Source of the DNA: Streptomyces himalayensis subsp. himalayensis
GTDB taxonomy: Bacteria; Actinomycetota; Actinomycetes; Streptomycetales; Streptomycetaceae
DNA: 64,000 nt
Assembly (NCBI RefSeq): GCF_013778455.1
Contig: NZ_JACEHE010000001.1
Coordinates: forward strand, 558,001-622,000
Direction of reading: 5' to 3'
Shown piece by piece: positions 9,484-19,703 of this stretch. The translations under genes were made by a program, and so were the position numbers. Each line of letters begins with the position of its first letter. Within the stretch, counting starts at the first letter, position 1. The notes beneath the pieces were generated by a model. The model worked only from the letters and a program-made list of their open reading frames with translations. It did not search any database and had not been told where the DNA came from.

Positions 9484-10982
9484 TTGCGGTACGTGTCGAC
9501 GGTGATCAGCTCGCGCTCGCGCGGATCGTGCGCTACGTCCACGACGCCCGCCGCATCACCCTGGATCACCCGCTCGTGCAGCATCGGTACGGCGGCGTCC
9601 GTGGCCAGCACCGAGGCCTCCGCCTCCATGATCGCCCGGCGGCGTGCGTCGCCCGCCTTCGTGTCCGCTGCCTTCTTCAGCGCCTTGTCGACGACCGCAT
9701 CGGCGAGCTGCGAGATGTTGAAGGAACCGTCCGTGGCGAAGTCGCTGTAGAAATACGCGGCCGGGTCACCGGAGTCGAGCACGGTCGCCCGCGACAGGAT
9801 GAACGCGTCGAACTCGCCCGCCAGCGCGTCGGATTCGATGTTCGCGTACTCGCGGACGTCCAGCTTCACCTTGAACCCGGCCTTCTGGAGCTGCTGCTGC
9901 AGGGTCTGGGCGACCTCGGGCAGCTCGGCGCGGTCGGTGAAGGTGCCGATGGTGATCGTGGCGCCCTCCGGGTCATCCGCCTTGGCCCGCTGCACCTTCT
10001 GGTCGCGCAGGTCGGCCGCCCACGGCAGCGCGGGTCCGAGCAGCCCCTCGGCGACGTCCGCCCGCCCCTCGTACACGCCCTTGACGATCGTCTTCGCATC
10101 GATCGCCTCGCGCGCGGCCGCCCTCATCCCCGCGTCCTCGAAGACGCCCTTCTCCGTGTTGAGGTAGAGGGTGTTGGTGCGCGGCATCGGCACCTCGGTG
10201 ATCAGATCCTGGTCGATCAGCGCGGCCTGCGAGACCGGTACGGCCTCGACCACGTCGGCCTCGCCGCTGCGCAGGGCGGCGGCGCGTGCGGTGCCGTCCG
10301 GCACGAACTTCACGTCGATGCCGGGCGCCTTGGCCTTGCCGCCCCAGTAGCCGTCGTACCGGTCGAGAGTCGCGGACGCGGTGCCGTTGACCTGCGTGAG
10401 CTCGAAGGCCCCGGTGCCGGCGCCGACCGGGTTGACGGTCTTCCCCTTGTACGCCTTCGCCGACAGGATCGACAGCTGAGGGGAGCTCAGCCGCTGCGGT
10501 ACGAGCGGGTCCTCGGTGCCGGTCGTGACGGCGACAGTGTCGCCCTCGGCCTTCACCGTCAGCTCGACGCCGTCGAGGATGCGCGGCTTGGGCGACGCGG
10601 TGGCGGCCACGGTCAGCGACCGCACGACGGACTGCGCGGTGAGCTTGGTGCCGTCGTGGAAGGTGACGCCGTCACGGATGGTGAAGGTCCACGTCTTCCC
10701 CGACTGCTTCCATTCGGTGGCGAGGGCGGGCTCTGCGTCCCCGTCCTCGTCGAGCGTGACCAGCGTCTCCGCGGTGGACCAGCGGGACAGCTTGAACGCG
10801 TCGTCCGAGAGCGGGGAGAGGCCGGAGCGCGGCGGAAGCATCATCGCGACGCGTATGCGCTTGCCGCCGTCCTCGCCGTCCGCCGACGCCTGTCCGGAGC
10901 CGGGGGAGGCGAAGCATCCGGTGAGCAGCGCGGCCGTGGGGATGAGGGCGGCGGCGGGCAGGAGACGGGCTGGCAGGCGCAC
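9480..10982 (-). CDS. Peptide/metallophore-type substrate-binding lipoprotein (SBP_bac_5)
   Basis: Extracytoplasmic receptor of the ABC importer, 500 residues. An N-terminal signal peptide ends in the lipobox LLTGC at about residues 18-22, so the mature protein is a membrane-anchored lipoprotein. The cluster 5 fold is recognised from LATEWKQSGKTWTFTIRDGV and FHDGTKLTAQSVVRSL. Such proteins bind peptides, nickel chelates or opine-type metallophores. I chose the GTG at 10982 (GGGAAGGG upstream); the frame is open to 11051 but that would run through the Zur-like box and delay the signal peptide. First gene of the operon; the ligand is inferred only from the candidate zinc-repressor site upstream. 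Confidence 0.9.
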   Translation of the reverse strand: MRLPARLLPAAALIPTAALLTGCFASPGSGQASADGEDGGKRIRVAMMLPPRSGLSPLSDDAFKLSRWSTAETLVTLDEDGDAEPALATEWKQSGKTWTFTIRDGVTFHDGTKLTAQSVVRSLTVAATASPKPRILDGVELTVKAEGDTVAVTTGTEDPLVPQRLSSPQLSILSAKAYKGKTVNPVGAGTGAFELTQVNGTASATLDRYDGYWGGKAKAPGIDVKFVPDGTARAAALRSGEADVVEAVPVSQAALIDQDLITEVPMPRTNTLYLNTEKGVFEDAGMRAAAREAIDAKTIVKGVYEGRADVAEGLLGPALPWAADLRDQKVQRAKADDPEGATITIGTFTDRAELPEVAQTLQQQLQKAGFKVKLDVREYANIESDALAGEFDAFILSRATVLDSGDPAAYFYSDFATDGSFNISQLADAVVDKALKKAADTKAGDARRRAIMEAEASVLATDAAVPMLHERVIQGDAAGVVDVAHDPRERELITVDTYRK

Positions 10983-11045
10983 TTGGGTGGACCCTTCCCG
11001 GTAAGGAGGTAAAAGGGCGGTCAAGACGGGCAGACCGTAACACGA

Positions 11046-11060
11046 TGACAATCATTTTCA
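11046..11060 (-). promoter_or_regulatory. Zur-like operator upstream of the ABC importer operon
   Basis: TGACAATCATTTTCA (plus strand), a 7-1-7 palindrome with one mismatch, reading TGAAAATGATTGTCA on the coding strand of the operon. It differs from the Streptomyces zinc-repressor (Zur) consensus that I recall, TGAAAATGATTTTCA, at a single base. It lies 64 bases before the start of the binding protein and 45 bases after the end of the PucR gene, where a promoter would be expected. Confidence 0.72.
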
Positions 11061-11104
11061 CTAACGGGGGTGGCTCAAGTGGGGAGCGGGCGGCACCTTT
11101 TGCG

Positions 11105-12295
11105 CTAGAGCCGCGAAGCCTTCAGCGCCATGTGCAGCAGCAGCCGGTCCTCGCCGTCGTCCAGGTCGAGGCCCGTGAGCTGCTCGACCCGCGACAGGCG
11201 GTAGTAGAGCGTCTGCCGGTGGATGCCCAGCTCGGCTGCCGTGCGGCCGGCCTGGCCCGCGCAGTCCAGGAACACCTCGGCGGTGCGGGCCAGTTCGCGG
11301 TGGGACGGCTCCAGCAGGGGACCTACGACGGGATCGTGCACCGCCTCCGACGGCAGCGCGGTCAGCAGCCGGTACGGGCCGATGGACGCCCACGTGGCGA
11401 CCGGCCCGAGCCGGGGCTCGGCCAGGGCCGCCCGTGCCGCCGCCGACGCCTCCCGCCAGGCGGCGTCCAGCTCGCCGAGACCGCGCCGGGCGTCGGCAAC
11501 ACCGGCCGCGGCACCTGCCCCTTCGTTCGAAATCTTGCCGAGCAATCCGGACGCGGCCGTCAGGGCAGGGGCGAGTATGTCCGGCGAACGAAGGCGCATC
11601 AGCAGAGCGATGCACTGGCCGCCCGCCATTGCCCCCGGTGCAGGGGAGGTGCCCCTGGCTCCCCACGGCACCGTGCACAGGGCCGTCGCACCCGGTACCG
11701 AGCGGACCGATGGGGCCTCGGCCGGGTCGGCGGAGGGCCAGGGCGCCACGCACACCACCGCGTGGAGGGCTTCGGCCCGTTCCCCCAGCGCCGTACGCAG
11801 TGCCGCCACGGCCATGTCGCGCTGCCAGCCGCGCTCGGCGGTCAGCACCGCACGGAACTCCCGGGTCAGATCCGCACCGGCCTGCACCTCGTCGGCGAGC
11901 AGCGCGCCGATGCGCGCCGCCACCTCCATCGCGGCGGACAACTGCTCCACGCCCGGGCCGGGTTCGGCGTCCAGCAGCCATACGTATCCCAGGACGACCC
12001 CCCGGTGGCGCACCGGAAGGCAGATGCGGCCGCGGTGGACGCCCGCCTCCGGGGCGGGCGGGATGCGCACAGGACCCGTGGCCCGCGCGATGCCGAACCC
12101 CTCGAACCAGGAGCGGACCGCCGGGGTGGAGCGGCGCGTGAGGATCGAGCGGGTACGGACAGGGTCCATCGCGGAGTCGTCGTCGCTGTCGTGGGCGCCG
12201 AAGGCGATCAGGGCGAAGTCCCGGTTCTCGAGCGTCGCGGGGGCGCCGAGCAGCGCCGAGATCTCATCGACCAGTTCCTGGTAGTCGCCCTTCAT
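11105..12295 (-). CDS. PucR-family transcriptional regulator, probably of proline catabolism
   Basis: About 396 residues. The C-terminal 60 residues form the PucR-type helix-turn-helix ([20 protein letters not shown], followed by [16 protein letters not shown]); the N-terminal part is a GAF-like sensing region and the middle a GGDEF-like domain, as usual in this family. It is divergent from the proline dehydrogenase gene, and a short palindrome lies between them, so it is probably the proline-responsive activator of that operon; this is an inference from position. I chose the ATG at 12295 (protein begins [12 protein letters not shown]); an ATG at 12313 is an alternative. Confidence 0.88.
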   Translation of the reverse strand: MKGDYQELVDEISALLGAPATLENRDFALIAFGAHDSDDDSAMDPVRTRSILTRRSTPAVRSWFEGFGIARATGPVRIPPAPEAGVHRGRICLPVRHRGVVLGYVWLLDAEPGPGVEQLSAAMEVAARIGALLADEVQAGADLTREFRAVLTAERGWQRDMAVAALRTALGERAEALHAVVCVAPWPSADPAEAPSVRSVPGATALCTVPWGARGTSPAPGAMAGGQCIALLMRLRSPDILAPALTAASGLLGKISNEGAGAAAGVADARRGLGELDAAWREASAAARAALAEPRLGPVATWASIGPYRLLTALPSEAVHDPVVGPLLEPSHRELARTAEVFLDCAGQAGRTAAELGIHRQTLYYRLSRVEQLTGLDLDDGEDRLLLHMALKASRL

Positions 12296-12325
12296 CCGGG
12301 CATTCTCGCGCATTTCGCGAACGTT

Positions 12326-12341
12326 TCAGACATCTGTCTGA
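12326..12341. promoter_or_regulatory. Candidate operator between pucR-like and proline dehydrogenase genes
   Basis: TCAGACATCTGTCTGA: 7-base arms around a 2-base centre. It lies 31 bases upstream of the regulator start and about 157 bases upstream of the proline dehydrogenase start. Confidence 0.55.
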
Positions 12342-12497
12342 GATCTCGGCCACGGATGCGTGACAGCTGTCGATGGCCGACGATCGGAGGGATCCTTAGG
12401 TTTCACGGTGGTTCTCCGTGCCGTACCTGGAACGTTGGGGTTCATTGCCCCTCTTTCCGGTATGCGGCCTTTTCTTAACTTTCCGTGGAGGTGCCCC

Positions 12498-13424
12498 GTG
12501 CTGGGTCCCGTGATCCTCGCCGCCTCGCGCAGCGACAAGATGCGCCGCTTCGTATCGTCGGCCCCGGGCACCAAACAGGTCGTCGACCGGTTCATCGCCG
12601 GCGAGACCGTCGACGACGTACTCCCGGTCGTCCAGGACGCCGCCGCCAAGGGCCTCGAGGTCACCCTCGACGTCGTCGGCGAGGACATCACGACGCGCGA
12701 GCAGGCCGCCGCCGCCCGCGACGCTTACCTGGAGCTGATCGACCGCCTCAGGGACCTCGGGCTCGGCACCAGGGCCGAGATGTCGGTGAAGCTGTCGATG
12801 TTCGGCCAGGCGCTGGAAGGCGGCCACGAGCTGGCGCTCGCCAACGTCCGCCCGGTCGTCGAGGCCGCCGCAGCGATCGGCACCACCGTCACTCTGGACG
12901 CCGAGGACCACACCACCCTCGACTCGATGTTCGCCATCCACGAGGAGCTGCGGAAGGACTTCCCGGGCACGGGCTGCGTCATCCAGTCCTACCTGTTCCG
13001 CACCGAGGACGACGCCCGCCGCCTCGCGGCGTCCGGCAGCCGCGTCCGCCTGGTGAAGGGCGCGTACAAGGAGCCCGCCTCCGTCGCGTTCCAGGACAAG
13101 GCGGAGATCGACAAGGCGTACGTCCGGGTCCTGAAGATCCTGATGGAGGGCGAGGGCTACCCGATGATCGGGACCCACGACCCGCGCATCATCTCCATCG
13201 CACAGGAGCTCGCGCGCCGCGCAGGGCGCAAGCTGGACGAGTACGAGTTCCAGATGCTGTACGGGATCCGCAGCGACGAGCACCTGCGGCTCGCCGCCGA
13301 GGGCCACCGGATGCGCGTCTACACCGCCTACGGCACCGACTGGTACGGCTACTTCATGCGGCGCCTCGCGGAGAAGCCGGCCAACCTGCTCTTCTTCGTC
13401 CGCTCGATGATCACCAAGAACTGA
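12498..13424 (+). CDS. Proline dehydrogenase (monofunctional)
   Basis: FAD enzyme oxidising proline to 1-pyrroline-5-carboxylate, first step of proline use as carbon and nitrogen source. The protein is 308 residues, the size of monofunctional actinobacterial enzymes, rather than bifunctional PutA. Barrel motifs include RVRLVKGAYKEP, and the C-terminal substrate-binding helix carries the paired arginines in YFMRRLAEKPAN. GTG at 12498 follows GGAGG; the open frame back to 12360 is not needed. It is 45 bases upstream of the P5C dehydrogenase gene in the same direction, so the two form an operon. Confidence 0.93.
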   Translation: MLGPVILAASRSDKMRRFVSSAPGTKQVVDRFIAGETVDDVLPVVQDAAAKGLEVTLDVVGEDITTREQAAAARDAYLELIDRLRDLGLGTRAEMSVKLSMFGQALEGGHELALANVRPVVEAAAAIGTTVTLDAEDHTTLDSMFAIHEELRKDFPGTGCVIQSYLFRTEDDARRLAASGSRVRLVKGAYKEPASVAFQDKAEIDKAYVRVLKILMEGEGYPMIGTHDPRIISIAQELARRAGRKLDEYEFQMLYGIRSDEHLRLAAEGHRMRVYTAYGTDWYGYFMRRLAEKPANLLFFVRSMITKN

Positions 13425-13469
13425 TCAGGGCAGATCCCACCCACCACTCAAAAAGGAGTAACGGAACTC

Positions 13470-15101
<1,632 letters not shown>

Positions 15102-15179
15102 GCACCTGGGCTGAGCACCTGGACTGGGGACCTGGGCTGGGGGCCTGTGCGACACCACAGGCGACCGCTCCGGCAGCCG

Positions 15180-15221
15180 ACCGCCCCCGCTCTCGAGTTC
15201 CGGCTCGACAGCGGGGGCGGT
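15180..15221. terminator. Terminator between pruA and the GH97 gene
   Basis: Perfect 12-base-pair stem (15180-15191 with 15210-15221), 18-base partly self-complementary loop, followed by GGCGTTTT. It lies between two convergent genes and can serve both. Confidence 0.8.
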
Positions 15222-15245
15222 GGCGTTTTCCGGTGCCGGCCCGCG

Positions 15246-17150
15246 TCAGTCGTCGCAGGCCGTACGACCCGCGTACCACCGGCAGGCGATCGCCGCGAAT
15301 CCGCCGTCCGTCACGACCGGCACGGAGAGGGTGTCGCCGCCGCTGACGACATGGGGTTCGCGGACGAGGCCGGACGGGCCGTCCGTCACGGTCTCCACCA
15401 GCCAGCGGCCCGCGCCCAGGCGCATGGGCACGTCCACGGTGTGGGCCGCGCCGGCGAACGTACCGCCGATGAACCAGCGGCCGTCGGCCGCCCGCCTGGC
15501 CAGGACCGCGGAGACCCCGGGATCGCCGGTGAGCAGCCGCGTCTCCTCCCAGGCCGCGGGGATCTGCTCCAGATAGCGCCGTGCCTCAGGACGGGCGTCG
15601 TACGACTCCGGGGTCCCGGCGAGGTTCTGGATGCCGGACTCGTAGAGCACCGAGAGGCCCAGCTCGCCGGCGTCCGAGCCGACGTTCGGCCGGTAGGGGC
15701 GGTGGAACGCGCCCGGCGTGAAGTCCATCGAGCCGATGACGTTGCGGGTGAAGGGCAGGGCTGCCAGGTGCTCGGCCGTGTTGGTGCGCTTCTCCTCGCC
15801 GCCGACGCCCTCGAACGTCAGGACGTGCGGCCAGGTGCGCTGGATGCCCTTCGGGATCGTCGAGCCATGGAAGTTGACCATCAGATGGTGATCCGCGGTG
15901 GACTGGAGCACCTCGTCGTACCAGCGCATACGGTCCTGGGACTCGGAGTCCATGAAGTCGATCTTGACGCCCTCGACTCCCCACTTCTCCAGCGTGGACA
16001 GCCACTTCTCGCGCTCGACCGGGTCGGTGAGCAGGGTGTAGTGCAGCCAGACGTGGATGCCGACGCCGCGGTCGGCGGCATAGCGGACCAGCTCCGGTAT
16101 CCAGCTGGTGCGCTGCCAGTCCGGGTCGATGACGTCCCACTGGTCGGGCAGGAAGTACCAGCCCGCGTCCACGACCTCGTACGGCCAGCCGCGTTCGGCC
16201 GCGTAGTCCACGTACTTCCTCTGCGCCTCCAGGCTGACCCCGGCTTCCTTGCCGCCCGCGAGCCACGTCCACAGCGCGGGGCCCGGCCTGACCCACGAGG
16301 TGTCGCGGATCCGGGACGCGGGCGCGAGATCGTCGGTGAACGTCGACTCGGTGACCGTCGCCAGATCGCCGGTGACGATCGCCCGCCAGGGGGTGGTGAG
16401 TGTGCCGCCCGACACCTCGACGGGCTCGTCGTTCCAGAGGGCGACGCGGTACGTGGAGGAGCCGGCGTCATGGGTGAGGCGGGCGCCCGCGTAGCTGCCG
16501 GTGAGATCCGACTCGGCGACCAGCGCATAGCCGCCGGCCGTCCTGAACAGGGCCTGCATCATGTACGAGCCGGTCGGCGCCGCGGCGGCCCCGTACCGGG
16601 TGAACCGCAGCTCGTTGTCCGGCCGGTAGGGGCCGATCACGGCATCCGAGCCGGTGGGCAGCGTGAAGGCTGACGCCTCACGCAGCACATCGCCGGTGGT
16701 GCCGGTGTCCGGCAGGACGTAGCGGTAGGCGACGCCGTCGGCGGCGGCGCGGACGACGAGGTCGAGGCGAGCGCCGCCCGTGCCGCGGAAGCTGAAGCGG
16801 GACTCCGCCATCTTGACGTTGCGTATGCGGGACTTGCCCGTCGCGGCCTCGTACCGTTCGGTGATCGTGCGGTCCGAGCGGCCGGTGAGACTCAACCCGC
16901 CGGAGAGATCGACGTTTTCGGTGACCAGGCCGACCGGCGACGGCTCGATCACGGTCCGGCCGTCGCGTCTCACCGCGAGGGTGGGGCGCCCGTCGTCCGC
17001 GTCCAGTCCGACCACGGCCGTTGGGCCGTCGTGCGCCGAGACCTCCCATGACGCGGTCTCGGCGCTGGCCGGCAGAGCCGTCGCGGCCGTGGCGAGCAGC
17101 GCGGAGCAAAGCGTCAACATCATGGCGCGGAAGCGTGCTTGGGCTGGCAT
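15246..17150 (-). CDS. Secreted glycoside hydrolase family 97 (retaining type)
   Basis: 634-residue secreted alpha-glycosidase. Signal peptide at about residues 1-30 ending ALPASA. An N-terminal beta-sandwich domain is followed by a TIM barrel from about 270. The barrel motif GVEGVKIDFMDSE carries an aspartate at the position of the nucleophile in retaining GH97 alpha-galactosidases, where inverting SusB-type alpha-glucosidases differ; the acid/base candidate is the glutamate in LTFEGVGGEE. An alpha-galactosidase or related activity is therefore likelier than alpha-glucosidase, by inference. GGGAGGG precedes the ATG. The gene stands alone, with a 540-base upstream gap holding two copies of GATTCATCGGA (near 17182 and 17257) that could be operator half-sites. 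Confidence 0.88.
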   Translation of the reverse strand: MPAQARFRAMMLTLCSALLATAATALPASAETASWEVSAHDGPTAVVGLDADDGRPTLAVRRDGRTVIEPSPVGLVTENVDLSGGLSLTGRSDRTITERYEAATGKSRIRNVKMAESRFSFRGTGGARLDLVVRAAADGVAYRYVLPDTGTTGDVLREASAFTLPTGSDAVIGPYRPDNELRFTRYGAAAAPTGSYMMQALFRTAGGYALVAESDLTGSYAGARLTHDAGSSTYRVALWNDEPVEVSGGTLTTPWRAIVTGDLATVTESTFTDDLAPASRIRDTSWVRPGPALWTWLAGGKEAGVSLEAQRKYVDYAAERGWPYEVVDAGWYFLPDQWDVIDPDWQRTSWIPELVRYAADRGVGIHVWLHYTLLTDPVEREKWLSTLEKWGVEGVKIDFMDSESQDRMRWYDEVLQSTADHHLMVNFHGSTIPKGIQRTWPHVLTFEGVGGEEKRTNTAEHLAALPFTRNVIGSMDFTPGAFHRPYRPNVGSDAGELGLSVLYESGIQNLAGTPESYDARPEARRYLEQIPAAWEETRLLTGDPGVSAVLARRAADGRWFIGGTFAGAAHTVDVPMRLGAGRWLVETVTDGPSGLVREPHVVSGGDTLSVPVVTDGGFAAIACRWYAGRTACDD

Positions 17151-17694
17151 GCGTAACCCTCCCTGTCATCACGCACAAATGGATTCATCGGATGACTGTG
17201 AGAGTGGAGGCGCCCTGAGGGGCTGTCAAGGAATCGCGCAGCGCTGAGTCGGACTGATTCATCGGACTGCTGATCTCGTGAGGGAGCTACGCGGGCCTGC
17301 GTGCCTGTGACGACGTTGGCTCCTCGTGGCAGCTGGGCCGGAACGCCGTAGGGTCCACTGACGGCCGCCGCGCGGCCGTCATGCGAGCGACCGTGCGGAG
17401 GCCGAAAACCGCCGGTCAGTGGCCGACGAGCATGCCTCAGGGGCGGGGTCCGTCTCAGATAGTAGGAAGTCCGAGTAATTGTGGAGACAGGCGCGCGGTC
17501 CTCCCTTAGTTTTGTAGGAGCCGAACGTCTCGCTCGATCCAGCGAATGGCGGTCGCGAGCCCGAGCACCGAGCAGGCAACCCCTGCGGCTCTTGGCCCGC
17601 CGCCCTTTCCGGCGCTTCGCAATCCCCCCACGCTTCCGAGCCGCGCAGCCGTTGGGCTGCTCCGAAGCTGTGTGATCTCAAGGAGTCGATCACC
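17151..17694. other. Long intergenic region between GH97 and the 43-residue gene
   Basis: No gene seen on either strand. It holds the direct repeats GATTCATCGGA (17182 and 17257), a perfect 10-base-pair hairpin (17359-17368 with 17372-17381, loop CGC) without a T-run, and a GC-rich stretch that probably forms a long structured leader for the small gene at 17695. In the last part GTGAT (17672-17676) can pair with ATCAC (17689-17693), placing AAGGAG in the loop. Confidence 0.4.
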
Positions 17695-17826
17695 ATGGCC
17701 ACTGCGACGCCTGTCCGCCGAGTCCGCCGCGTCTCCCGTACGAGCGAAATCGAGCGCAAGAACGCCGCCGCCGCCCTGCAGCGAGCCCTCGACCGCAGGG
17801 ACAACGGCGGCGAGACAGGTCACTGA
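17695..17826 (+). CDS. Small basic protein of 43 residues, function unknown
   Basis: Begins MATATPVRRVRR and ends RRDNGGETGH; the middle is helical (SEIERKNAAAALQRALDRR). An AAGGAG ribosome binding site lies 9 bases before the ATG, codon use is typical for the organism, and a good terminator follows directly, all signs of a real gene. I recall very similar short proteins in other Streptomyces but know no function. The basic N terminus and amphipathic helix would suit nucleic acid or membrane contact; that is speculation. Confidence 0.75.
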   Translation: MATATPVRRVRRVSRTSEIERKNAAAALQRALDRRDNGGETGH

Positions 17827-17850
17827 CCCCTGCCGGCTGATCAGTGACCT
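17817..17850 (+). terminator. Terminator of the 43-residue gene
   Basis: Perfect 10-base-pair stem: AGGTCACTGA at 17817-17826 (including the stop codon) with 17841-17850. Confidence 0.7.
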
Positions 17851-17880
17851 TCCTGGTCACTGGCCCGTGCTGCACGGGGG

Positions 17881-17900
17881 CCCGGGGGCTAGCCCCCGGG
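17881..17900 (-). terminator. Palindrome over the stop codon of the phosphatase gene
   Basis: A perfect 20-base palindrome, CCCGGGGG around CTAG, with the TAG stop of the minus-strand phosphatase at its centre. Probable terminator or mRNA-stabilising hairpin. Confidence 0.6.
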
Positions 17901-19472
17901 AGAGCGCAGTACCTCGAAGTAGTCGATGCGCTTGCCGCTCTCGGCGAGCGCGGAGACCTTGAGCCGCGCGTCCGCACCGGCCACCGCCTCCACCGCGAGG
18001 AACGAGAAGCCGGTGTACCGCACCCGGGACCACTCGACGGTGTCCGGGTCGGGCAGCCGTGACTTCGTCCAGTGGAAGGTGAGGACCGAGTCGCGGTCCT
18101 TCACCGCCCCCTCGTAGCTGTCCTCGACGCCAGCCGGGAAGCCGTACAGATCTTTGCCCGCGCCGCCCGCCGTGACGTACACGATGCCGTCGCGCGTCGG
18201 ATCGGTCGACGCACCGACCGGCACGGGCCGCCCGACCTCGCCGTTCCTGATCGCGTCGGTCCGCTCGTACACATGGTTGTGCCCGTTGATCACCAGATCG
18301 ACCTGGTGCTTCGTGAACAGCGGCAGCCACGCGTCCCGTACCCCGCCGTCCGAGGCGTGCGTGGACGTCGAGTACATGCAGTGGTGGAAGAACACCACGA
18401 TGAAGTCCACGGACGGGGACGCGCGCAGCTCCCCGAGGCGCCGGTCCAGCCAGGCGGTCTGCCTGCCCTCCGTGTAGCCCTTGTTGGCGGGGATCTCGTA
18501 CGAGACGTCGTTCGCGTCGAGCGCGACGACCCCGACGTTGCCGTAGACGAAGGAGTACACGCCCGGGGCGCTCTTCGGGTCGAAGCCGTTCTCCGGGAGC
18601 GACCAGCGGGCGGACTGGCCGCCGTAGCCGTTGGGGGAGTACCAGGCCTCCATGTCGTGGTTGCCGGTGGTCACCATCCAGGGCACCGACTTCGCGACCG
18701 ACTCCGTCTGCGCGAGGAACTGGTCCCACACACGCGCGTCGTACGTGTCCGAGTCCTCACCGTGCCCCGTGGAGTCCGCGTAGCAGATGTCGCCCGCGTG
18801 CAGATGGAACGACGGGTTCTGGCCCAGGATCAGCTGGTCGTTGGCCAGGGCGTCATAGCTCACGCCCTGGTCGCCGAAGGCCGTGAACACGAACGTCTCC
18901 GGCGTCGCCGGCGCCGTGCGGAAGGAACCGAGCGTGGCCAGCCGCTCGGCACTCGCCGGGTCGAAGCCGTCGTGGCCGACGCCGTAGTAGTACGTCGTCC
19001 CGGGCTTCAGACCGTCCAGGGCAACGTGCAGGTAGTACTGGTCGACCGCAGGAAGCTTCGCCGACAGCGCCGGAGTGTGCAGATCCCGCACCTCGGCCTC
19101 GATCTTCTGGCCGAGCTCCCACGGCCTCAACCCCACGCGTACGTACGGGTTCCGGACCGCGAACGGCACCTGCCACGAGATCCGCATCTGCGTCTTCGGG
19201 TCGGCGCCGAAGGCCAGATGCCGCCCGAAGGGCGCCACCAGCGAGCCGTCCACCGTGACCGTCGCGGACCGCACCAGCGGCGCGGCGGAGGCGGCGCGGC
19301 TGCCGTACGCCGCCCCTGAGCTCCCGGCCAGCAGACCGAGCCCACCCGCCGCCCCGGCGGTGCCCGTCAGCACCCTCCGCCGCGTGAGTCTCGCCCGCAG
19401 ATACTCGTGCTGCTCCGGCATGCTCATGCGCCGGGCGAGCTGCTCGGGGATGCCGACGTTGGGGGTGTCCAT
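17889..19472 (-). CDS. Tat-exported purple acid phosphatase-like metallophosphoesterase
   Basis: 527 residues. A twin-arginine signal (LTRRRVLTGTAGAAGG at about residues 28-43) points to folded export by Tat. A fibronectin-like N-terminal domain is followed by the metallophosphatase core with all five metal-ligand blocks: FGDQG, GDICYAD, TGNHDME, FFHHCMY and NGHNHVYE. These are typical of purple acid phosphatases (Fe with Zn or Mn), which release phosphate from organic esters outside the cell. The ATG at 19472 follows GGGAAG by 9 bases; starts at later methionines are possible. The frame stays open far upstream, antisense to leuB and ilvE, but that part is not coding. Confidence 0.92.
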   Translation of the reverse strand: MDTPNVGIPEQLARRMSMPEQHEYLRARLTRRRVLTGTAGAAGGLGLLAGSSGAAYGSRAASAAPLVRSATVTVDGSLVAPFGRHLAFGADPKTQMRISWQVPFAVRNPYVRVGLRPWELGQKIEAEVRDLHTPALSAKLPAVDQYYLHVALDGLKPGTTYYYGVGHDGFDPASAERLATLGSFRTAPATPETFVFTAFGDQGVSYDALANDQLILGQNPSFHLHAGDICYADSTGHGEDSDTYDARVWDQFLAQTESVAKSVPWMVTTGNHDMEAWYSPNGYGGQSARWSLPENGFDPKSAPGVYSFVYGNVGVVALDANDVSYEIPANKGYTEGRQTAWLDRRLGELRASPSVDFIVVFFHHCMYSTSTHASDGGVRDAWLPLFTKHQVDLVINGHNHVYERTDAIRNGEVGRPVPVGASTDPTRDGIVYVTAGGAGKDLYGFPAGVEDSYEGAVKDRDSVLTFHWTKSRLPDPDTVEWSRVRYTGFSFLAVEAVAGADARLKVSALAESGKRIDYFEVLRSPGG

Positions 19473-19525
19473 GGCGGACAACTTCCCAGCAACGGCCAAC
19501 GGCGGCCAGTCTCCAGGGTTAACAA

Positions 19526-19622
19526 AGCCCGTCCGGCGTTTGAGGACGAGGCCGTCAAGGCCGATAAGGGGGTCTGGGGGCGAAGCCCCCGGGGGACGGG
19601 AAGGGAAGGGGCGGAGGGGGCG
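19526..19622. repeat. Dispersed intergenic repeat, copy 2
   Basis: Begins AGCCCGTCCGGCGTTTGAGG and ends with a G-rich GGACGGGAAGGGAAGGGGCG; the hairpin arms differ from copy 1 at 3344-3440. It fills most of the gap between the divergent phosphatase and leuB. Confidence 0.8.
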
Positions 19623-19703
19623 AAACAAACGCGCCGCGGCACCCACCGGTCCGGATTCTGGACGCGACGTGTCAAGGCATGGGACGAGGAGTAGGGTGCC
19701 GAC

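Noticed and set aside
17359..17381. Perfect 10-base-pair hairpin as a terminator
   Set aside because: No gene ends before it on either strand and there is no T-run; left as part of the intergenic description.
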